A stretch of DNA of 64,000 bases from Arcicella gelida. Lineage in GTDB: Bacteria > Bacteroidota > Bacteroidia > Cytophagales > Spirosomataceae. Location: positions 1-64,000 of the forward strand of contig NZ_JAYGIL010000028.1 in assembly GCF_034931025.1 (NCBI RefSeq). Direction: 5' to 3'. Made by a program: the position numbers and the translations under genes. The first letter of the stretch is position 1, and each line of letters opens with the position of its first letter. Under the pieces are notes generated by a model. It was not told where the DNA came from. It did no database searches and saw only the letters and a program-made list of their open reading frames with translations. This document shows, piece after piece, positions 9,948 to 16,352 of the stretch.

Positions 9948-10856
9948 ATGGATTTCGGAAAACTTCCTATAAATGAGTTAAGCAAAGTAAATTTTACTTT
10001 ACAAGCTGATAATGTTTTTAACACGAAAGTATTATCGGGTATTCCTGTGAAAAAACCAAAAGTAAAAGTCGGCTGTCCAGAATGGGCAAATAAAGATTGG
10101 AATGGAAAAATTTATCCGCATAAAGTAAATAAAGGCGATTATTTAAGGTTGTATTCAAAGCAATTTGAAACGATAGAATTGAATATTACTCATTATAAAA
10201 TTCCAAATCAAGATGAAGTGAAAGCGTGGAAAGAAGATTCGGCAGAAGGTTTTACTTTCAATCCAAAATTTCCACAAGTAATTACTCATGATAATTTATT
10301 GCAAAAATCTGATGCTGTCACCAAAGTATTTTGTGAAAGAATTTTTGAATTAGAAGAAAAATTGGGCGTTCCATTTTTACAATTAGCGCCATACTTTATG
10401 CCGAAGCATTTTCATATTTTGGAAAAGTACTTGAAAACGTTGCCTACAAATTTGAAAATTGCTATAGAATTTCGTCATGAAGATTGGTTTAAAAATGAAA
10501 AAATCTGGCAACAAGCATTATCACTTTTACAAAGTTACGGTCACGGAACGGTGATTACAGATGTTTCAGGTAGAAGAGATGTAGCACATCAAAGTTTGAG
10601 TAATAGCGTTGCCATGATTCGTTGGACTGGCAACGAACATCCGTCAGATTATCCAAGAATTGATGAATGGATTCAGAAGTTAAAAGACTGGTTTGAAAAA
10701 GGTGTAGAAGAAGTTTATGTTTTTGTGCATGTCAACGATAAAGATTGCGTGCCAGAATTGGCTTATTATTGGATTCAGCAGTTTAATTTACATTTTGACT
10801 TGAACCTAAAAGAACCCAAATTTTTACCAAAAGTAGAGCAAATGAGTTTGTTTTAG
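9948..10856 (+). CDS. DUF72 domain-containing protein
   Basis: A 302-aa soluble protein matching the DUF72 (YecE-like) TIM-barrel family: VGCPEWANKDWNGKIYP near the start of the domain, FETIELNITHYKIPN, and IAIEFRHEDWF in the middle. The late VYVFVHVNDKDCVPELAYYW is the Bacteroidota version of the family's YVYFNNDxxGxA motif. The biochemical function of the family is not established. Residues 1-30 are an extra N-terminal segment before the barrel. The start ATG lies 31 nt after the terminator of the preceding gene, so a promoter must lie in or just before that hairpin. Confidence 0.88.
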   Translation: MDFGKLPINELSKVNFTLQADNVFNTKVLSGIPVKKPKVKVGCPEWANKDWNGKIYPHKVNKGDYLRLYSKQFETIELNITHYKIPNQDEVKAWKEDSAEGFTFNPKFPQVITHDNLLQKSDAVTKVFCERIFELEEKLGVPFLQLAPYFMPKHFHILEKYLKTLPTNLKIAIEFRHEDWFKNEKIWQQALSLLQSYGHGTVITDVSGRRDVAHQSLSNSVAMIRWTGNEHPSDYPRIDEWIQKLKDWFEKGVEEVYVFVHVNDKDCVPELAYYWIQQFNLHFDLNLKEPKFLPKVEQMSLF

Positions 10857-10860
10857 TGGA

Positions 10861-10962
10861 AAGCTGTCTGCTTTCGGACATCAGATTTCGGTTTTAAAAA
10901 TGAATAGAAAATGATTTAAACATCATCTGAAAGCCGACATCCGACATCTGAAAGCTCATAGC
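10861..10962. repeat. TCGGATTTCAGA-type intergenic inverted repeat pair
   Basis: Directly after the DUF72 gene, 10861-10893 (CTGTCTGCTTTCGGACATC and on) is the approximate reverse complement of 10925-10962 (TGAAAGCCGACATCCGACAT and on). The same vocabulary (TTTCGGATTTCAGA and its complement) recurs after other genes at 13159-13200, 16321-16360, 17508-17540, 22072-22112 and 22155-22245. It is a dispersed non-coding repeat family with no open frame. Confidence 0.6.
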
Positions 10963-11029
10963 CAGCGAAATAATTCTCGTTTTCTCACTAAATACCAAAT
11001 CTTTAGAAAGTAAATTTCAAAATAATAAC

Positions 11030-11037
11030 TATTTTTG
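11030..11037 (+). promoter_or_regulatory. -7 promoter element of the his leader
   Basis: TATTTTTG matches TAnnTTTG exactly. No TTG lies at the expected distance upstream. Transcription would begin near 11041-11044, at or next to the leader-peptide ATG at 11042, so the leader RNA may be almost leaderless. Confidence 0.5.
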
Positions 11038-11041
11038 CATC

Positions 11042-11086
11042 ATGATTTTCAAAGGCACACATCATAACCATCATTTCGTTTCCTAA
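11042..11086 (+). CDS. hisL: his operon leader peptide (14 aa)
   Basis: ATG to TAA encodes MIFKGTHHNHHFVS, with four histidine codons (CAT) among five consecutive positions (11060-11074). It lies 203 nt before hisH and is followed by hairpins that can form an attenuator. The low supply of His-tRNA would stall a ribosome at 11060-11074. The ORF is too short to be found by length, but its His content and position leave little doubt. No Shine-Dalgarno sequence is visible, as is usual in this phylum, and the ATG is very close to the predicted transcription start. Confidence 0.9.
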   Translation: MIFKGTHHNHHFVS

Positions 11087-11179
11087 ACAGGAAAGGCTGA
11101 TGAGTATTGTGCCAATAGCAACGACACAAGTATTCGATATAAATAGAAGCCTGATTCCTGAAAAGAGTCAGGCTTTTTT
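11079..11179 (+). promoter_or_regulatory. Histidine attenuator: alternative hairpins and terminator
   Basis: Segment 1 (TTTCCT, 11079-11084, over the leader stop codon) pairs with AGGAAA at 11089-11094. Segment 2 (CAGGAAAGGCT, 11088-11098) can instead pair with segment 3 (AGCCTGATTCCTG, 11148-11160, with GA bulged). Segment 3 also starts the terminator AAGCCTGA/TCAGGCTT (11147-11154 with 11168-11175), followed by a T run to 11179. The pairs are mutually exclusive. A ribosome stalled at the His codons covers segment 1, frees segment 2 and prevents the terminator. A ribosome at the stop codon covers segment 2 and lets it form. The pairing is read from sequence; the control logic follows the classical his/trp attenuation model. 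Confidence 0.85.
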
Positions 11180-11289
11180 AATGCTTAATCTGGGGTTTTA
11201 GCATTTTGATTATTGAATAATGTACAAAATGTAACAATTAACAGATAACCAATAACGGATAACCTGTACGAAAGTAATAATTCTAAAAA

Positions 11290-11874
11290 ATGAAAACAGT
11301 AATAATCAAATACAACGCTGGAAATGTACAGTCGGTAATGTATGCTTTGGATAGAATTGGCGTAAACTACCTTTGGACAGACGATGAGGCTGAAATCCGT
11401 TCGGCTGATAAAGTGATTTTCCCGGGCGTTGGCGAGGCAAGTACTGCTATGGCATACTTGCGTGAAAAAGGTTTGGATAAAGTAATTCCTTCGTTGAAAC
11501 AACCTGTTTTGGGTACTTGTGTTGGAATGCAACTGATGTGCAAGCATTCGGAAGAAAATGATACTACTTGCATGGGGATTTTTGATATTAACGTAAAACG
11601 TTTTGATTCAAGTAATTTCAAAGTGCCACATGTAGGTTGGAATAATATTTATCACCTAAAAAGTAAGTTGACGGAAGGTTTAAAAGAAAATGCCTTTATG
11701 TATTTTGTGCATAGTTATTATGCTGAAATCAGTGCATATACCGTTGCCGAATGTGATTATGTACAACCATTTTCAGCGATGCTTCACAAAGAAAATTTCT
11801 ACGCCGCCCAATTCCACACCGAAATCAGTGGAAAAGAAGGACAGTTGATTATTGAGAATTTTTTGAGACTTTAG
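11290..11874 (+). CDS. hisH: Imidazole glycerol phosphate synthase, glutaminase subunit HisH
   Basis: A 194-aa class I glutamine amidotransferase. It releases ammonia from glutamine and passes it to HisF for imidazole ring formation in step 5 of histidine synthesis. Visible signatures: the N-terminal YNAGNVQSV motif, the nucleophile loop VLGTCVGMQLM with Cys77, PHVGWNN, FVHSYYA, and the His-x-Glu pair in QFHTEISGKEG near 176-178. Length is normal. It is the first structural gene after the his attenuator, which implies that hisGDCB are transcribed from elsewhere. A short run of GATAACC-type repeats at 11234-11266 lies between the attenuator and the start. Confidence 0.97.
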   Translation: MKTVIIKYNAGNVQSVMYALDRIGVNYLWTDDEAEIRSADKVIFPGVGEASTAMAYLREKGLDKVIPSLKQPVLGTCVGMQLMCKHSEENDTTCMGIFDINVKRFDSSNFKVPHVGWNNIYHLKSKLTEGLKENAFMYFVHSYYAEISAYTVAECDYVQPFSAMLHKENFYAAQFHTEISGKEGQLIIENFLRL

Positions 11875-11879
11875 ACGTA

Positions 11880-11911
11880 AGATACAAGAAGCAAGACGCA
11901 AGAGATAAGAT
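11880..11911 (+). repeat. Left 32-nt inverted repeat flanking the four-helix-bundle gene
   Basis: The 32 nt beginning AGATACAAGAAGCAAGACGC are the reverse complement of 12390-12421 at 28 of 32 positions. The repeat starts 5 nt after the hisH stop codon. Confidence 0.85.
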
Positions 11912-11982
11912 GTAAGAATATACAGTTCTATGTATAAATAGATTGAAGAGTATAGATTTTATAACATTAAAACTTTTAAAGT

Positions 11983-12366
11983 ATGCTTTTACACAACTTT
12001 AAAGAATTGAAAGTATGGAAGGTGTCTATTGATTTTGTAACTAAAATTTACGAAAAGTCTGCCAGCTTTCCTCAATATGAAATGTATGGTCTTACATCTC
12101 AGTTACGTAGAGCCGCTTTGTCTATTCCTTCAAATATGGCCGAAGGCTCTGGAAGAGGAGATAAAGAGTTTATTCGGTTTTTATCAATTAGTATTGCTTC
12201 AGCTTTTGAGGTAGAAACTCAGTTGATTGTAGCTAAAAACTTAAAATTTACTTCTGAGAGTGATTTAGAAATACTGTTAATACAAATACAAGAAATACAA
12301 AAAATGATACATGGTTTGAGTAGAAGTTTACAAGCAAAAATTAAAAAAGAAAAAAATGAAGAGTAA
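11983..12366 (+). CDS. Four-helix bundle protein (23S rRNA IVS / Avd-like family)
   Basis: A 127-aa all-helical protein with the family hallmark YGLTSQLRRAALSIPSNMAE followed by GSGR. Proteins of this family (TIGR02436) are encoded in intervening sequences of some 23S rRNA genes and are related to bAvd, the accessory protein of diversity-generating retroelements. They form basic pentameric barrels that can bind nucleic acid. No reverse transcriptase, variable repeat or rRNA lies nearby. The gene interrupts the his operon between hisH and hisA and is framed by a 32-nt inverted repeat (11880-11911 and 12390-12421). This suggests that it entered as a unit. It has no link to histidine synthesis, and its function here is unknown. 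Confidence 0.9.
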   Translation: MLLHNFKELKVWKVSIDFVTKIYEKSASFPQYEMYGLTSQLRRAALSIPSNMAEGSGRGDKEFIRFLSISIASAFEVETQLIVAKNLKFTSESDLEILLIQIQEIQKMIHGLSRSLQAKIKKEKNEE

Positions 12367-12389
12367 ATCTCCTAATATTTTATCTAAAA

Positions 12390-12421
12390 ATCTTGTCTCT
12401 TGCTTCTTTCATCTTGTATCT
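12390..12421 (+). repeat. Right 32-nt inverted repeat flanking the four-helix-bundle gene
   Basis: ATCTTGTCTCTTGCTTCTTT and the next 12 nt are the reverse-complement partner of 11880-11911 (28/32). It ends 14 nt before the hisA start codon. Related TCTTGTCTCTTG sequence recurs at 13224-13240, after hisA. Confidence 0.85.
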
Positions 12422-12435
12422 AATATTCAAAAACA

Positions 12436-13158
12436 ATGATTCAAATTATTCCAGCCATAGACTTAATTGACGGAAAATGTGTTCGTCTTACGCAGGGCGA
12501 TTATGCTCAGAAAAAAATCTACAACGAAAACCCTTTAGAAGTAGCCAAGTCTTTTGAAGATGCAGGTATTCAGCGTTTGCATTTGGTTGATTTAGACGGT
12601 GCAAAACAAAAGCGTATCGTCAATCACAAAGTATTAGAATTATTGGCGACAAAAACTAATCTTCATATTGATTTTGGAGGAGGAGTACAATCAGACGAAA
12701 TGATTGAAATTGCCTTTAATTCAGGAGCAAAACAAGTAACTGGCGGAAGCGTAGCGGTAAAAAATCCTGATTTATTTGAAGGATGGCTACAAAACTATGG
12801 CGGAGAAAAAATTATTCTCGGAGCAGATGCACGTGATGAAAAAATTGCCATTTCGGGTTGGGAAGAAGCTACGACTACTTCGGTCTATGATTTTGTAGGA
12901 AATTATATCGAAAAGGGAGCGAAATATGCCATTTCAACAGACGTAGCTAAAGATGGATTATTAGAAGGCCCAAGTTTTCAATTATATAAAAATCTCCAAG
13001 ACCAATTTCCAAATTTACAAATTATTGCCAGCGGAGGAGTATCGGTGATGGATGATATTTTGAAATTAGACGAAATGAATATCTTCGGGGTAATCGTCGG
13101 CAAAGCGATTTATGAAGGTAGGATTACTTTAAAACAGATTACAGATTTACATAAATAG
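12436..13158 (+). CDS. hisA: 1-(5-phosphoribosyl)-5-ProFAR isomerase HisA
   Basis: A 240-aa (beta/alpha)8 barrel that performs the Amadori rearrangement of ProFAR to PRFAR, step 4 of histidine synthesis. Visible signatures: IPAIDLIDGKCVRLTQGD at the start with the catalytic Asp at position 8, the HLVDLDGA strand, IDFGGGVQS (first phosphate-binding half), the second catalytic Asp region LGADARDEKIAISGWEE, and IIASGGVS near the end (second phosphate site). Length is normal. It precedes hisF by 184 nt, a space filled with repeat-like sequence. Confidence 0.97.
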   Translation: MIQIIPAIDLIDGKCVRLTQGDYAQKKIYNENPLEVAKSFEDAGIQRLHLVDLDGAKQKRIVNHKVLELLATKTNLHIDFGGGVQSDEMIEIAFNSGAKQVTGGSVAVKNPDLFEGWLQNYGGEKIILGADARDEKIAISGWEEATTTSVYDFVGNYIEKGAKYAISTDVAKDGLLEGPSFQLYKNLQDQFPNLQIIASGGVSVMDDILKLDEMNIFGVIVGKAIYEGRITLKQITDLHK

Positions 13159-13342
13159 ATGTTGGGATTTCGGATGTTGGATTTCAAATGTCGGATTTTG
13201 ATATTTTAAAAAATCTCCCAAAAGTCTTGTCTCTTGTGTCTTAAAGTCCTAAAGTCTCAAAATCCTAAAGTCAAAAAAGTCTTGATTCTTGCGTCTTTAA
13301 TCTAAAAGTCATAGAGTCTTCAAGTCCTAAAGTCAAAAAAAT
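13159..13342 (+). repeat. Repeat-filled hisA-hisF intergenic region
   Basis: The gap holds two repeat vocabularies. 13159-13200 is TTGGGATTTCGGATGTTGG-like. 13222-13338 is a run of short degenerate units such as AAGTCTTGTCTCTTG, AAAGTCCTAAAGTC and AAGTCTTGATTCTTGCGTC. The second set resembles the inverted repeat around the four-helix-bundle gene and the run at 60757-60790. No open frame or hairpin terminator is visible. Confidence 0.65.
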
Positions 13343-14113
13343 ATGCTTACAAAAAGAATAATTCCTTGTCTTGATATAAAAGACGGTCGCACAGTGAAAG
13401 GCACAAATTTCGTGAACCTTCGTGATGCTGGAGATCCAGTAGAATTAGGTGCAATTTACGCTGAACAAGGGGCAGACGAATTGGTGTTTTTGGATATTAC
13501 TGCAACAGTTGATAATCGTAAAACATTAATTGATTTGGTCAGAAATGTTGCTAGAAATGTAAATATTCCTTTTACAGTAGGCGGAGGAATTTCTTCTATT
13601 GAAGATGTTTCAGCTTTGCTGAATGCAGGCGCTGACAAAGTATCTATCAATTCTTCGGCTGTAAGAAGACCAGAATTGATTAATGAATTAGCCTTGCAGT
13701 TTGGTTCGCAATGTATCATCGTAGCGATTGATACTCGCTTTATTGTTACTGAAAATGGAATTTCAGAACACATCGTCCACACACATGGAGGTAGAAAACC
13801 AACAGCTTTGCGTACATTGGCTTGGGCAAAAGAAGTAGAAGAGCGTGGAGCAGGAGAAATTTTGCTGACCTCAATGGATACCGACGGCACGAAAGCAGGC
13901 TTTGCGAATGAATTAACAGCGGCAATTTCGGGAAATTCTTCTATTCCAATCATTGCTTCGGGCGGAGCGGGAACGATGGAACATTTCAACGAAGTATTCA
14001 CCGTAGGAAAAGCGGATGCAGGTTTAGCAGCAAGTATTTTCCATTTCAAGGAAATAGATATTATTGAATTAAAAGAGTATTTAAGAGAGAAGGGAATCTC
14101 TGTCAGACTATAA
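13343..14113 (+). CDS. hisF: Imidazole glycerol phosphate synthase, cyclase subunit HisF
   Basis: A 256-aa (beta/alpha)8 barrel that joins ammonia from HisH with PRFAR to give imidazole glycerol phosphate and AICAR. Visible signatures: MLTKRIIPCLDIKDGRTVKG with catalytic Asp11, FLDITAT, PFTVGGGISS, KVSINSSAV, IIVAIDTRF with the second catalytic Asp near 130, LLTSMDTDGTKAGF, and IIASGGAG. Length and order are normal for the family. The stop codon is 28 nt from the hisIE start, so the two are co-transcribed. Confidence 0.97.
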   Translation: MLTKRIIPCLDIKDGRTVKGTNFVNLRDAGDPVELGAIYAEQGADELVFLDITATVDNRKTLIDLVRNVARNVNIPFTVGGGISSIEDVSALLNAGADKVSINSSAVRRPELINELALQFGSQCIIVAIDTRFIVTENGISEHIVHTHGGRKPTALRTLAWAKEVEERGAGEILLTSMDTDGTKAGFANELTAAISGNSSIPIIASGGAGTMEHFNEVFTVGKADAGLAASIFHFKEIDIIELKEYLREKGISVRL

Positions 14114-14140
14114 TTTTTGCAAAAAATTAAAATCAAAAAT

Positions 14141-14740
14141 ATGCAAGTAGATTTTGAAAAACAGGGAGGATTAATCCCTGCTGTCATCCAAGATGCTAAG
14201 ACAGATAAAGTATTAATGCTTGGTTATATGAACCATGAGGCTTTGGAAAAAACAGAGCGTGAAGGAGTCGTAACTTTTTTCAGCCGTTCTAAACAACGTC
14301 TCTGGACAAAAGGAGAAACGTCTGATAATTTCTTGCATGTTGTAGAAATTTTGAAAGATTGTGATGAAGATACTTTATTGATAAAAGTAAATCCGGCAGG
14401 ACCAACTTGCCATACAGGTGCAGATACTTGTTGGGGTGAAAAAAATGAACCGGGACAAGCGGGATGGTTGAATCACCTTAAAGCAGTGATTCGTGATCGC
14501 AAAAATAATCCTTCAGAGAAGTCCTATACGGCTAGTTTATTTGAAAAAGGAACAAATAAAATTGCACAGAAAGTAGGAGAGGAAGCAGTAGAATTAGTGA
14601 TTGAGGCGATGGATTCGAACGATGAGCTGTTTAAAGGTGAAGCAGCAGACTTATTATTTCATTATTTAGTCCTATTAGAACAAAGAGGACTTGATTTTGA
14701 TGAAATTATTGATGTACTTCGCTCAAGACATTCACGCTAA
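14141..14740 (+). CDS. hisIE: Bifunctional phosphoribosyl-AMP cyclohydrolase / phosphoribosyl-ATP pyrophosphatase HisIE
   Basis: A 199-aa fusion that carries out steps 2 and 3 of histidine synthesis. The HisI half (about 1-105) shows LMLGYMNHEAL, FFSRSKQRLWTKGETS and the metal-binding GPTCHTGADTCW. The HisE half (about 115-199) shows SYTASLFEKGTNKIAQKVGE and AVELVIEA. I start it at the ATG at 14141 (MQVDFEKQGG). A longer reading from a TTG at 14117 adds residues not typical of the family and would leave only 3 nt after hisF. It is the last his gene in this operon. Confidence 0.95.
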   Translation: MQVDFEKQGGLIPAVIQDAKTDKVLMLGYMNHEALEKTEREGVVTFFSRSKQRLWTKGETSDNFLHVVEILKDCDEDTLLIKVNPAGPTCHTGADTCWGEKNEPGQAGWLNHLKAVIRDRKNNPSEKSYTASLFEKGTNKIAQKVGEEAVELVIEAMDSNDELFKGEAADLLFHYLVLLEQRGLDFDEIIDVLRSRHSR

Positions 14741-14771
14741 TAAAAATAATTTTAAATAGAACATTTGCGAA

Positions 14772-15116
14772 ATGACAAACTTCATTATCAAATATTTAAT
14801 CATCGCCATTGTGGTTATGTTTGGGTCAAAGTATATTAATGGTATTAGTATCGACGGCTTTCAAACGTCTATTTTGGTGGTATTAGCGATGGGTTTTGCC
14901 AATACATTTTTGAAACCTATATTAAAACTTGTTAGCTTCCCAATTACAGTGCTTTCTTTGGGTTTATTTCTTTTGGTTATCAATGTAATTGTAGTATATA
15001 TAGTAGATTACTTTATTGATGGTTTTCATGTTAATGGCTTTGTTCCTCCATTAATTTTTAGTTTCGCATTATCAATTACTTCAACTATTTTGGGTTGGTT
15101 TTTTGATAAAGATTAA
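14772..15116 (+). CDS. Phage-holin-family (PF04020-type) small membrane protein
   Basis: A 114-aa protein with four predicted membrane helices separated by short loops: an N-terminal helix of about residues 4-20, then ILVVLAMGFANTFLKPILKL, LSLGLFLLVINVIVVYIVD and the C-terminal PPLIFSFALSITSTILGWFF. The pattern matches the YvlD/Phage_holin_4_2 family of small bacterial membrane proteins, whose role outside phages is unknown. It starts 31 nt after hisIE on the same strand and may be read through from the his operon. Confidence 0.85.
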   Translation: MTNFIIKYLIIAIVVMFGSKYINGISIDGFQTSILVVLAMGFANTFLKPILKLVSFPITVLSLGLFLLVINVIVVYIVDYFIDGFHVNGFVPPLIFSFALSITSTILGWFFDKD

Positions 15117-15163
15117 GCGTTTAATAAGTATTTTTCACTAGACTTTTCTGTTGGTAAGTACTT

Positions 15164-15216
15164 GTTTTTCAATTATGTATAAATTTTTAATAAAAATTCA
15201 TACATAATTGAAAAAC
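15164..15216. repeat. 53-nt near-perfect palindrome upstream of the TonB-like gene
   Basis: The left arm GTTTTTCAATTATGTAT (15164-15180) and right arm ATACATAATTGAAAAAC (15200-15216) are exact reverse complements. After one A/C mismatch, AATTTTT and AAAAATT continue the stem around an AAT loop. There is no T run on the + strand side, so it is not a simple terminator for the upstream gene. The promoter TTG at 15208-15210 lies inside the right arm. Confidence 0.9.
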
Positions 15217-15237
15217 TAAAAAAAACGATTACATTTG
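15208..15237 (+). promoter_or_regulatory. Bacteroidota-type promoter, TTG-N19-TACATTTG
   Basis: TTG at 15208-15210, a 19-nt spacer and an exact TAnnTTTG (TACATTTG) at 15230-15237. The transcript would begin near 15243, leaving a 5' untranslated region of about 150 nt before the 15392 gene. The upstream element overlaps the palindrome at 15164-15216, which could act as an operator. Confidence 0.75.
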
Positions 15238-15391
15238 TACTCATAATTTACCACAAGGTAATTTTTTTAAGTATGCTGTTTTGTAGATAAGTTCAAAATA
15301 GCACTCCATTTTGGTCGTTTGTTCATCGTTTCTCTAAGTAATTGATAGGTGTTACCCTGTTTTGAATTTATAAAGTCCTAAGTAATAAATA

Positions 15392-15886
15392 ATGAAAAAT
15401 TTTACACTATTTAGCGTCGTCCTTCTATTGGGGATGAGTGCTAAAGCACAAAAGAGTACCATTCCAACCAATTCCTTTTCTGAAAAAGATAAAAATCTCA
15501 TTGCAAGTGTTTTGGAAATACAAAGTCCTGTCAGTAAAAAAGATAAGGAGAAAAATTACTGTTTCAAGGACATGACGATAGATTTGGATTCAACTTATTA
15601 CGAAGTAGAATCGCCTGCCATGTTTTCGGAAGGGATGGATGGATTGAATAAGTTTGTCTTTCAAAACTTGGTTCGTCCTAACGAATCAAAAGGGGAAACT
15701 GTTTTGGTGAGATTCAAAGTAGAACGCTTTGGTGAAATCTCTAAAATACATGTAATAGATAATGGCGTTTCGCCCAAACTAAGTGCTGAGGCAATCAATC
15801 TTGTTAAGAAAATGAAAACTTGGATTCCTGCCAAGATACAAGGAATCCCTGTTGCTTCTTTTTATGTTTTACCGATAAAATTCTAA
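15392..15886 (+). CDS. TonB C-terminal-domain-like secreted protein
   Basis: A 164-aa protein with a signal peptide (MKNFTLFSVVLLLGMSAKAQ) and a C-terminal region resembling the TonB/TolA energy-transducer fold: RPNESKGETVLVRFKVERFG, then a helix AEAINLVKKMKTWIPAKI, then a final strand FYVLPIKF. Many Bacteroidota have such free-standing periplasmic TonB-C-like proteins. Without a transmembrane anchor and proline-rich linker it cannot transduce energy by itself, so I keep the name general. It has a good promoter 150 nt upstream and is convergent with the small lipoprotein gene, with one base between the stop codons and no hairpin. Confidence 0.75.
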   Translation: MKNFTLFSVVLLLGMSAKAQKSTIPTNSFSEKDKNLIASVLEIQSPVSKKDKEKNYCFKDMTIDLDSTYYEVESPAMFSEGMDGLNKFVFQNLVRPNESKGETVLVRFKVERFGEISKIHVIDNGVSPKLSAEAINLVKKMKTWIPAKIQGIPVASFYVLPIKF

Positions 15887-15887
15887 T

Positions 15888-16274
15888 TTACTCTTCTGGC
15901 ATTCCTCTTTGGAAGTTTACTTCAGTTGCCATTCCCATGGCACTGAATCTTATTGCCATCATTTGTGCGTTAGATTTCTTTTTAACGTCTTCACAATGAT
16001 TTCCAGGCTCTAAAAAGTAAATATAATATTCTTGACTACGGTCGGCTAATTGCTGAATATCTGGCTTGCCTAAATAATCATCCAAATCGTTAGAACTTAC
16101 TCCTTTGATTTCCTCTTTCAAAGATTTTAGTTTATCAACCATTTTCAATCTTTCACCTTTACAGCCACCGAAATCATTTTTAAATTTTTCTAAATCTAAA
16201 CCATCTAATTTTGGTTGTTTTGTGCAAGAAGCACAAGTAATCAATAAGAGTAATATATAAATTGTATGTTTCAT
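15888..16274 (-). CDS. Small hypothetical lipoprotein
   Basis: A 128-aa protein starting at the ATG at 16274 (MKHTIYILLLLITCASCTK), which places a lipobox (TCASC) directly after the hydrophobic signal. A start 18 nt further upstream would put polar residues before the signal and is less likely. The mature part includes LDDYLGKPD, a motif seen in small Bacteroidota lipoproteins with an SmpA/OmlA-like fold, and EYYIYFLEPGNHC. I do not recognise a specific function. It probably sits in the periplasmic face of a membrane. Confidence 0.75.
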   Translation of the reverse strand: MKHTIYILLLLITCASCTKQPKLDGLDLEKFKNDFGGCKGERLKMVDKLKSLKEEIKGVSSNDLDDYLGKPDIQQLADRSQEYYIYFLEPGNHCEDVKKKSNAQMMAIRFSAMGMATEVNFQRGMPEE

Positions 16275-16352
16275 GTTTTTGGAATAAATCAAATTTTAAT
16301 TAGTAAAGGGTTTGTCCATTAATCCAATATCCGGAATCAGACATCTGAAACC

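Noticed and set aside
11983..12366. Diversity-generating retroelement accessory gene (avd)
   Set aside because: The protein family is related, but no reverse transcriptase, template/variable repeat pair or target gene is in the window.
13456..14187. Long open frame on the minus strand across hisF
   Set aside because: It is antisense to the intact hisF gene; its sequence has no family signature and reflects codon bias of hisF.
15164..15216. Terminator for the small membrane protein gene
   Set aside because: The stem is AT-rich with no T run on the + strand side and overlaps the -33 element of a downstream promoter.
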